This document shows positions 39,701-51,700 of a stretch of 64,000 nucleotides of DNA, piece by piece; the stretch's first letter is position 1; every line of letters begins with the position of its first letter. A model generated the notes under the pieces. The model was not told the DNA's origin and did not search any database. It was given only the letters and a program-made list of their open reading frames with translations. Made by a program: the position numbers and the translations under genes. The DNA is from Lamellibrachia satsuma. Its lineage: Eukaryota; Annelida; Polychaeta; Sabellida; Siboglinidae. The stretch covers positions 539,501 to 603,500 of the forward strand of contig BSQZ01000026.1 in assembly GCA_033239005.1 (NCBI GenBank), given 5' to 3'.

Positions 39701-42700
39701 CGTGAAATTCATCACAGCAGAAAATACAATTAATTAAAAACCTGTTCCACTGTCAGAAATAAAAAGGTTATTTTACAAATACCTGATCCCTTATTTGGTT
39801 ACCAGGACTACCAGGTGCAGTCGTCATGGCGACAGAGACACGCAGTGATGACACCACACTTTGTCGCCACACAAGTCTCACAGAGTCAGTCGCAGTCTGG
39901 GGTCACTCAGGGTGTCTCCATGGAAATGGGACATGTCAGAGCGACGCAAGATGTACAACAGTTTACACCGACACAGGATGTAGGTCAGTAGGTCACAGGT
40001 TGTAGGTTATTAGAATACAAGATGTTGTCAATGTCTTATGAGCTGCCCCATGTGTGTGTCTGTGTAGAATCCCCGATAAACAGCTTCCCTTCTCAATGAT
40101 CACCCTCCTTTCCCAACTGTTTGTTTTCCCTGCTCAGTGATCACCCTCCTTTCCCAACAGTCTGAACTTCATGCACTGTAGAGATGACCCCTAAAATGTG
40201 ATCAATGTACAAATGACCCATTGTCAATGACCACCCCTAAAATGCGACCACTGTATAGATGAACCCTTGTCAATGACCACTCCTAAAATGCGACCATTGT
40301 ACAGATAACCCCTTGTCAGTGACTGCCCCTAAAATACGACCACTACAGATGACGTCATAGCAGGATCACTGACCGGACATAGCAGGATCACTGACCGGAC
40401 ATAGCAGGATCACTGACCGGACATTTTTGGTGTAGGCAGGTCTGGATTTCAATGGTCAGACAATGATTTAATAATCTGCTGAGGGTACTGCTCACTACAG
40501 AGCACTTTTCCAATGGCATGTTGTGAACTTGTGAAAATGAATCTAACAATAATAATTATTCAAAGAATTACGCATGCATTTGATTGTGCATTTGACAAAT
40601 CAAATATTTGTGGGTCGCATTCAAATGCAAATGTTTAAAGTATGCATTCAGATGCAAATGCATTAAACATTTGATGGAGGCATTTGAATGCACATTCAAA
40701 TGCTCAACATTCAAATGCATTTGCATTTGTTAACAAGCCTGATGACCACCCTTAAAATGTGACTGCTGTTTAGATGACCCTTTTTCAGTGACCACCCCTA
40801 AGATGCAAGCACTATACTGATGACCTATTGTCAATGATCACCCCTAAAATGCGACTGCCGAATGGATGACCCTTTGTTAATGACTACCCCTAAAATGCGA
40901 CCACTGTACAGATAAGCCTTTGTCAATGACCATCCCTAAAATGTGACCACTGTACAGATGACCCCTTGTCAACGACCACCCCTAGTTTGGACCCCGGCAA
41001 AGATGACCCCTTGTCAATGACCACTCATAAAATGTGACCAATGTACAGATGACCCTTTGTCAATGACCACCCTTGAAATGCGACCACTGTGCAGAAAACC
41101 CTTTGTCAATGACCATCCCTAAAATGTGACCACTGTACAGTTGACCCTTTGTCAATGACCACCCCTAAAATTTGACCACTGTCAATGACCACCCCTAAAA
41201 TGCAACCACTGTACAGATGACCCTTTGTCAATGACCACCCCTAAATGCAACCACTGTACAGATGACCCTTTGTCAATGACCACCCCTAAAATGCAACCAG
41301 CTGTCAGGTCATTGGCAGTTTTACCAAGGCTGACAATCTACCAAATATTCAATATTTACATTGCCTCTGACTAAATAAAGTAGGTGGCAACAACCTACGT
41401 TACAATCATGACAGTGCAACTGCACAATGGTCGTTTATTTTGACCGCATGCATGACATGTTAATACATTAATATCTTGATATTTAGTTGTTAAATTATAT
41501 TAGTGTGATGATGTCTAATACATATTTTGCAGATTTAATCCTGACTACATTTGCCTCCTACAAAGCAGCTGTAACACGTTTCACGACAGCCATTTTTGTT
41601 TGTTGCAGGTGTTGCGAGGGGCCCCTACAACTGGCTCACACAGAGTAGCCTCGATACTTTCGCTGACTCCTCGACGACTGTCTCTCAATCGCAATCATCC
41701 CTCTTGTTCACCATGGGGAAGAAATCGGCACCACTGGGAGAGAAAAGCCGTCGGAAGCCCGTTGGACCAGGGTTTGGAAAGGATCGGCTGGGAGATGGGG
41801 GCAGTGATGTAGTAGATGGGAAACAGGGTAAATAAGCAGGGTGTCATTGAAAGGCATACTTTTTTATATCACCTTCTTTTGACCGTTTATTCCCTACTGC
41901 GAGCGACCGCTCAGATCCTCCTCCGCCACGATGTCCTGTCCACTTCGTCCCCTCCACAACCTCTGCCACCTCCATGTCTGTCCTCCCCATGTCTCTCTCC
42001 CCACGTCTCTCCTTCCCACGTCTCCCCTCCCCATGTCTCTCCTCCCCACATCTCTCCTCCCCACGTCTCCTCCCCACGTCTCCCCTCCCCATGTCTCTCC
42101 TCCCCACGTCTCCCCTCCCCATGTCTGTCCTCCCCATGTCTCTCTCCCCACGTCTCTCCTCCCCACGCCTCCCCTCCCCACGCCTCTCTCCTCCCCACGC
42201 CTCTCCTCCCCACGCCTCCTCCCCACGTCTCCTCCCCACGTCTCTCCTCCTCATGTCTCCCCTCCCCACGCTCTCTCCTCCCCACGTCTCCCCTCCCCAC
42301 GCCTCTCCTCCCCACGCCCTCCTCCCCCACGCTCTCCCTCCCCACGTCTCTCCTCCCCACGTCTCTCCTCCCCACGTCTCTCCTCCCCACGTCTCTCCTC
42401 CCCACGTCTCTCCTCCCCACGTCTCTCCTCCCCACGTCTCTCCTCCCCACGTCTCTCAGTCATAGTTCATGAGTTAGGCCTAACACATCCATCTCCTTTC
42501 TTACGTCTTCGTTACGTCTTCTCTTTGTCTCATCCATTATTGTATACATGGAGGTAAAGCAAAGGACGTAAAGTGTTTGATCAGAAATTGCTACATGCTG
42601 TTCATGTGAATGTGTCCTGGTTTGAATGCAACTGAGGGTTGGATTGAGCACTTTGCAAAATTACTCGAGCATGCATGTGTGTTTACTTATCTGTAATTTG

Positions 42701-45700
42701 TATTATTTTTATTATTACCATATTTGAATGATATATAGTGTGTTAATTTATAATATTTTCATTGATTTACAACATAACCCGTAGTCTCCCCCTCTCCTTG
42801 CCACTGATATGAATATATCCGGTGAATTGGTTTTAATTAATGCCAGATTTTCGATTGCATTCTTAGACTTGACACAGGCCGTGGAGATCATGCGACTGAA
42901 GCGGCGATTTGTGCGAGATAAAGAGTCAACACAAGTGATGTTCGCCAGACGACAGGTGCGACTAAACAAACAACGCGAGGTAAGTCGGTTTGATGTTACT
43001 CTTGCTGAACCCCACGCAATTTATGACATGATGTGGTGGTGATTATATTAAAAACATGCCAGTGCTTGAGTAAACAAACACTGAATGAAATTCAAACATT
43101 GGTTTTTAATTATTATTGACAAAGTTTGCACTTACTGTTTCATATACAACAAGAGTTTAAGCATATTTTTTGTTGATGTAGTAATGAGTTGCATACATAC
43201 AGCAGAAGCAATTCACTTAACAGAACCACTTCAGGCCAGAGCAATTTTATTCTGTTAATTAAGTGGCTGATTCTCAGAAAAAAATTAACTCAGAATTATG
43301 TGGAGCTGAATAGACATCAAACAATTGAGTTTTATTTTGTCCATTCTGAATTGTACTAGCTACAAGATTTTGTAAATTAATATTCTCGAATGACAAATAT
43401 TCTTATACGAAAGTTGCAACTTAGTGGCGTAAATTTCATGCAGGCTTGTCTGCATTATAACCACTGCATTCAACGATATTTCAGTTTATGTAATATTTTG
43501 TCTTGTTACCTGAGCAATGCATTGTTTTTCGCATCAAAAACACTGAGCTATAGTTAATAAGCCTTGGGTTTTTTTCAGGAAAACCTGTTGTTTCGCGTTA
43601 CAATGTATAATTTTTCATGTATCATATTCTACTAAGCAGCGAACGTGATTGTACTAATCGGTGCATTTTAGCTCAGCGGAAACGGGAACAATTTCAACCC
43701 AGCCATTTTGATTCTACTGAACGGCTGATTCTGTTAAGCGGAGTCCGTTGTATGCATAAATGTGTACCTGGCTGTTGTTGGTGTCTGTAGGAGCTACAAC
43801 GTGAGAGGAAACAGCAGCGGGAGAATCAGGTGACGATGTACCGGCGCTACCGCATCGGAGACTTGCCTGACATACAGATCAAGTACTCGTACATTATTGC
43901 ACCCCTGCAGGCACTTGCTCAGGTGAGACACTGTTAGCAGACCATTGCTCAGGTGAGACACTGTCCACAGGCCCTCGCTCAGGTGAGACACTGTCATTAG
44001 GCCCTCGCTCAGATGAGACACTGTCAGTAGGCCCTCGCTCAGGTGAGACTGTCAGTAGGCCCTCACTTAGGTGAGACACTGTCGGTAGGCCCTGTCTCAA
44101 GTGAGACACTGTCAGTAGGCCCTTGTTCAGGTGAGACACTCAGTAAGGCCCTCGCTCAGGTGAGACACTGTCAGTAGTCCCTCATTCATGTGGGACACTG
44201 TCAGGCCCTTGCTCAGGTGATGAACCGCCAGTAAGGCTCTGGTTTGAGTGAGAGGGTCAGTGGGCCCTCGCTCAATTGATAAACTGTCAGTATGGCCCTG
44301 GGTCACTTGAGAGGGTCAGTGGGCCTTTGCATAGCTGAGACCCGTATTCTAAAAATGTGCATCAAAAGAGAATGATCCAAGTATATTTTAATGTGTTAAT
44401 TTTTCATGCTTAAATTGACTCCAACTGATCCAGTTTTTTCTCTGACCCACAGAAAGATAGCCTTCTGGCTCGGCTGCTGTTCAGCTCTGTCTTCAAGGCA
44501 ATCTTTGCAAAGATTGAGGAGGAGAAGACCGAGAGAGAAGCGGTTGAGATGACTGAGAAACTGCGACAGAGTCTAAACGACATGCTACAAAAGTCGACGC
44601 AGTACTTCCCTCCGTTCATCGGCTGCATCCTGGTACGTCGTTTACAGTCACCTAGTGTTTATTCCAAGAGGTTACATTACTGTCAACCTCTGGAGGTTCT
44701 AACGTGTGAGAAATTTTACACTGCTTTCCAACAAGAAGTTGGTGCTCGGCTGTTGACCAATCACTTACTGCGTTTTACACGTTATTCGGTAAAACGCGGA
44801 TGTTACCAGTAAAATTAATTGAGGCTTTTGCTTGCAACACACGCAGATAGATTCTAAGTCTCGTTTTTGCCAAAAAAGGAATTTTTTTTCATAATTGCAT
44901 TGCTAAAGGTCATGAATATGTGCATGAGATTTTAGACCTTTGTCATGGGACTGGGGCATTTAATTTAATGTAAATATACACACATGTTGTGCAGTAAAAG
45001 TAAATTATATAAAAAATATATATACACATCATATCATGTTAGACATATTTTTGGGAACTTTTCCAACTGTGACACATGCTTGACCTGAATATGCCATGAC
45101 CTTTGACTTTACTAGGACATTGCCCATGGCAGCCCCAAGAAACTCGAGTTGGATGCAAATGCAATGAACACAGCATGTTTGACCAGTCTTCAGCAGCCAT
45201 TAGGTGGGTGGGATGCCATTTTAATTCTATTTCTCATGATGCAGGTGCAGATAAACTACTGAAAAAAAATTATTTTATTCATGAAACAAATACATTTATT
45301 AAAAGCACACTTGTTTAATGCCAATTATTGTTTGGTGTTTTAAAATGTTTAATGCATCGAACCCCTCATACCCTTTTAATTCATCGTATCATGATGCCAG
45401 TGCAGATAAACTGCTGAAAGAAATTATTTTATTAATGAAACAAATACTGTAATTAAAACCACATTTTTGTTTGATGCCGATTATTGCTCAGTGTGCAGAA
45501 ATCTCTGCCGTTTTTAATTAATGCCACATAGACCCCTCAAAATCCTCTGTGTCACTGTCATATATATCACATTGACCAGCATGTATTGGCACATAGTATG
45601 GCCAATCAGGTCCTCTGTCTCGTCAGGTCAATTAGTATCCAACACATTGTCATTTTAATATGTACATAATCAAAGTCGCAATGATAAAGCATTTCTCCAT

Positions 45701-48700
45701 ACACCATCTTTCCTTTCTTTCTCTAGAATTGCTGTGTTGATAAGTCAGTGAACAGTTCCAATTATGTAATTCTACAGGATTGCTGAATGAAAATGAGATA
45801 TTGCCATAATTAAAATTGAAACTTCCAACAGGCGTACGATGTGCTAAACTCAACAATTTCTGGGATAATATGAGTTAAATTCATAATTTTACAAATGACA
45901 TACATTGATGTCATGTATATGGCTGTTCGCAGGCATTCTGTTGCTAGAAGACCTTCTCATACAGACAGAAGGTGATGATGGTGTGTCGAACAAGAGGAGG
46001 CGAACAGGGTCAGCTTCGTCACATGACACTGCCAACTGGATCGAACTGGCTCGGTGAGTTATGCAGGGTAAAGGTTCTTATATGGTGCAGCATCCAGTCC
46101 TTAGATCTGTTCAATGCGCTTTACACTTCACCCCCTTCCACTATTTAGTGACATATATGCACCACTGTCAAGCCAGATTCTCATTTATATGGCTGCATGG
46201 ACTGAGGAGAAATGAAGTAAATATCTTAATCATTTAGGTAAGCTACCACTATTATTAATATATTTTGACATGTAGTACTCTTGTACATTTTAATATATTA
46301 TTATTATTATTTAATTACTATTTATTTATTATTATTATTTTTTAGTCATTGTTACTCTTGTCATAATCCATGTATGCCTGTGCCATGTTTGTATGTGATG
46401 TTTAAGGGCCACAATGGAAATAAGTACTCGCAATTTCTTGTGTCATCCTTATATTTTAATGTACATTTGTATGCGCATTTGATGTATGTACAAGTCTCAT
46501 GTTTACATTGGATAAATCAATAAAAAAGTGAAAAAATTGTACAAGCATCGAAATGGCACAAGAAGATTCGAACCCCGATGATTTGGCCCCATGCTTCTGC
46601 GCCCCTCAAGGGTAGGGTAGCAACAGTTATCAACAGGTGGCACCATCATCAGTCCCTCACCGCCAGAACACATTTATATCCTGACCGTGTTTTCAGGTGT
46701 GTTCCATTGGAATTGCGGTAACAATTTTAGTCATCGGTAAGAATAAAATGTTAATAACGTGGTTTGAATACATTTGTAAAACAAATGATCAGACTGATTT
46801 AAAATTTAAGTTGATCAAGTTGTGCTATCCTACTTGCTACTGTATATAAATCAAAGATATAAAACAATATTAAATATGGACAGATGAGAAACAGTGTGCA
46901 AAATATGCTAGTTTTACTTTATAAAATATATCTTTAAGTACCCATGGGCTAGTTCAATGAAGTTTTATGTTGTAAGCTGAAGTGTTTTGGACATTTTTGC
47001 TATAAGTGGACTTGCTTAATAGATTATAAAATCATTTCCCACATTGTCCTTTTGTAGCCTGTATAAATCGCTGGGGGATTTTGACGTTCTGAGAGGAATA
47101 TTCAGCAGCAAGTTTGGAACACACAAGTTGACAAAACACGCCATGGAAGCTGAAATGAGAGGAGACTATCAGGCTGCAGCAAAACTCTACACAGAGGTCT
47201 GGATTCGTAGTTTTTGTTCCGTGGATTCCATAGTCCGTGTACGCACTGCCATTCAATGAAATATGAATCACATTTTGCATTAAAATCTTCACCGGCTCAT
47301 AAACTGGCAAGCAATTCCGTGGGGACTGTAGTTGTGATTAAATTACTTGACTGAGGAAACTGCCTGAAATGTGCCATTTAAACATAATTATACAGTGTTT
47401 TCTCATAGCAACGCATTTATATTTTACCTATCATACCTTATGATACCTTATGACGATTCTGATCGCAGGATCCAGATGGTTCCTCCATGATTAGATCTTT
47501 TTCTTCAGAATCAAATATTTTTATATTGTAATTTCCGGTTCCAGTAGTTATTGTTAAGGAGATTCATAGTCGTATATTATTGCCTGGGTAGACCAGAATG
47601 TCTTGTTTGTTTTTAAATGAGTTAATTGATCTAGCTTGTATTACAGAGTTTGGGAGACTATTCCATGGTTCAGCCACTCTAAGAGGAATGCATTTTTTCT
47701 TAGATTTATGTTTGCTCACTGGGTAAATAATTTAAGAGAGTGTCCTCTATTTCCTGATCTTAGTGACACATTCTCCCATTTCAGGAGGTTTGGTGCAGAT
47801 TCATTATCGTACATTTCATGTATTATTTTATAGACTTCTATCATGTCTCCTCTTAGCCTTCGGTATGCTAATGTGGGTAGCTTCAGTAATTTTAGTCTTT
47901 CTATATATGATATGTCCCTGATACCAGGTAGTTCTTTTGTGGCTCTTCTCTGGACGTTTTCTATTGCTATTTTATGTTTTATCTTATATGGATACCATAT
48001 ACTGCTACGGCATAATCTAGGTGAGATCTAACCATTGTCTTATGTAGTGGCAAGAAAGTGCGTGTGTCTAGGAATGGGAAGGTTCTTCAGATTATTTTTG
48101 TAATTTTGTCAATTTGCTTATCTGTGGTGGCTGGTGAATGTTTAACATTATTGCTTGTCATGAAATATTCCTTTTCACCTATATTATTTTCCAATTTCCA
48201 TGTGTTTACATTTGTCTGGGTGGAATTTTAATAACCATATGTCGCTCCATTGTTCCAGGATACTTAGATATGATATGTTGTAGTATATCCTGGTCATTTT
48301 TATTTGTTATGACTCTAAATATCTTAATGTAATCAGCAAATAGAAATGTATTGGATTTAGTTAAATCTGGCAGGTCGTTTATGTATAAAACAAACAATAA
48401 GGGTCCTAGGACAGATCCCTGCGGTATCCCTGATGTTATTTTATGCCAGTTTGATTTTTTATCATTTACTGCTACCTTTTGTCATCTGTTACTGCTACCT
48501 TTAAATTGTTGATTGTTTGCTGTTTTAAATACACCCCCAATTTTAATCGTAGTTCCGTATGCATATTCTCAACCAGATAAGCTCTTGTATTTTCCACCAT
48601 TTGCTTTCACTGAAACAGTTTTATTAATACATCTAGTTGTGTTAAAACAAACTTTTACTTTTAAAAAGTTCCTGTTATAAAGTTATGAATCTGATTATCT

Positions 48701-51700
48701 AAAACCCCCTAACTGTACAAATATATTTTATAATTACAATCTTTTTAAATTGCATTAAATCCTGTCGTCTGTTGTGCTGTTAGGGTCTGAGCAAGGAAGA
48801 CTGGGGTGACAGGAATCCACAGGAAGTAGAGCTGGATCTGTGGGACGACGCAATGCTTCAGGTCCGTGTGTTCTTTACAAGCACTTGGCATATTGGTGAC
48901 AAACTCACAGTAGTGTCTCCATTACAGCTCATGAGATCTAGAAGATACGTAAGATCAGTTATTTAAAATTCAACAGATAATCGTTCTTCAGACAAGACAC
49001 ATGGAGACGTGACCAGTGTTAAAACACAATATAAATGTTCAAAGATATTTATTTGTTAAGTAAAGCATTAATTGCCATTAGGTTTGTTTTCGTTTGAAAT
49101 TCTATGGCAGTTCGGGCCGACCACGTATGCATATTGCCTTTGGCTGGGATGGACGCTTCATCAACAGAAATGATTTAACAAAATTACAACCATTTGAATA
49201 ATTATACTAAATAGCAAACTTACAGGTTATATGTGTAGTCAACAACTGTGTACATATATGATGTAGGCCCATGTTTCCAAATGGTCAAACCCCTCAAGAC
49301 AGACCACCTCTCTTATACGACCACCCTTTTTGATTTGTCCTAAGTATACAAACATTTTTCAGTGGTTAGCTGAATGACTGATTTATGGGACAGCGCGACA
49401 CTGAACGTGGAACCATCGTTATATTTCATCTCTAACATTTTCGAAAATACACAATTTGGCGATAAATTTATATATGCCAGTTTTATGATTTATATCAACA
49501 GATCAATAAATCTTGGCATTTGAAGGTGAAATGTAACATTTTTCATCACACGATTGGTCAAGTGTCAAATTGCTATTTCACACAATTTCTTATGGTAAAT
49601 ATACTGCAGCAGTAAAGATTAAAACATGGAGTATAATGCTGTTAATTGATATGTATTTTGAGGGGAAAAAAATTAGAATTGGGGCTTTTTAGTTATACGA
49701 AACACCAGCTAGTTAGATCAGTATCGATTAGCCAACAAAAATAAATTGTTCTACATTCCTTTAAATGACATGTGCATGTTGAGATTCCTATTTCTCCCCC
49801 AGTGCTATGACCACCTGACCCACTGGGGTAGCCTGGAGACTGCCGCCACGACAAACTGGGCCAATGGAACTGAGTGTGAGCATCTTCTGAGAATCTGGGA
49901 TGACACGTACTATGAGGTACCGTCTCCTATTATATTTCTATACATATATGTTTTCCAAGCTCATGGTTCTAGCTGTAAAGCATCAACATATAGTGTTTAA
50001 CATGTTCTACCAATTATACTTTGTCTTTTTCTAATTTTACCATAGTTAGGTGTGTGATATATGTCTTTTGTGATGAAATAGACAAATATCTTACATTCTT
50101 TACAGTTCTTCATAAAGCGTTCTGTAGTTACAACTTCAGTGACTTGGATTAAATTTAATTTGACAGCATTTAACAGAAAAACAAGGTGAAAATAAGCATC
50201 TGTTTGTATAAGGTGTCCCCCATATACCTTCATATTGCAATCTGCCATGAAGTCAGTTGTCAATATGACACCTGGAAAGAAATGAAGATCCTCTCTGCCG
50301 GGTCTTTAGCAGGTCTTTGTTGTCATCCTCTGTGATGAGACTAATTCTGTTGTTTCTCGCAGGAGCACTATCTGCCATTCATGTTGCGGGCGAAGCTGAA
50401 ACAACTTCTCGATGGCGATGCTTCCCAGGATGCATTGCTGCAGTTTGTTGACGAATCAATGAAGGTGCATGAACGGAAGGCTTTGTTGGAGGTAACGTCA
50501 GAATATCATGTTTTTGATCATTAGGCTATAGGCATGTATAAACGCAATGCATCGTGGGATTGATCGCCATGGAAGTGCAACATGTACTTTAAAGGTGCTT
50601 AATCAGTTCGATTTTTTGCTAGTCTCATTTCAAATAAATTTTGCAAAATACCAAACCTACCTAGTATCCACTGCAACACGCTAGCTCGTTTGTGCAACTT
50701 TTGTATATAGTTTTTGTGAAATCATCAGACAAACTATTAAATTAGTTAATGCTTGTTCAAGCATTAACTGAAGTAAAACAGAATTACTGAAAAATCACGA
50801 TTTTCTTCCTTGGTGAAATTTCTTAACTTTGTCATGTGATCAGCGAGAGGATGGAAGTCACAGCCATGATCAGCATTGACCCACACAGTGTTTACTATTT
50901 TGGATATCCGCTATTTTGATCCTTACTAGATCTAACGATTAAAGTCAATTCTTTCGATGATTTGAAAAAATAGGCATTTTTATTAAATCGACTGCAAATG
51001 TTACATAAACTATTCACAGACTACATATTTGGACACCAATGAACCAGATTTGCGATAGACTAAATCAGTTGAGGAAACAGTTTTAAATTAGAGAGTCAGA
51101 AAGAATTTCTGTTTCAGCAAAAATACATCGTACCAAAATAAGACTTACTGACGTTAAACAGAATGAGATCACAAAAATCATCTGATCTGATGTTTGAATA
51201 ACGTCGAACGTGATTGAACATGCATTGACATGAATACTTGATTATTTCAGCACACAGCAAAAGATTCGTGCTAATGCAGACGGAAGGAACCACCTGGTTG
51301 GCCTGAAAACATCAATAATATGAAAATGTTCAGCCAGTCGACAAATCGTAACTTCAAATGCCTGTAGTGTAAAATTTGAAATGCAACATTTGGTTGATTT
51401 GGACAGATTGCGCCATATATGCTACTAATAATAATATTTCAGCTCACATGGCGGTTGTCAAAGTTGTTTTTTGTTTTGTTGTTACTGTTGTTACTGTCAC
51501 ATGTCTTGACGTATGATGTCTCAGAGTCGTCACAGCGAGGAAGTGTCACTGATGTACTTATGGCAGGAAGACTATGACAGGGCAAGTTACTATGCAGACA
51601 ACGCCATACAGATCTTCCTTCAGGTAGTGCCAAAGTTATTGTTGTCACACATTTTTCTTCATATTAAAGAAGCTTAGAATCACACTGAATACTTAACATA

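Noticed and set aside
41816..42557. ORFs of up to 218 codons (Pro/Ser/Leu-rich plus strand, Arg/Gly/Glu-rich minus strand)
   Set aside because: All arise from the 15-bp low-complexity array; every frame is open because stop codons cannot form in the unit.
44030..44330. CRISPR-like array with regular spacing
   Set aside because: Direct degenerate tandem repeats in an animal intron, without unique spacers or cas genes; explained by duplication of the exon 37 donor.
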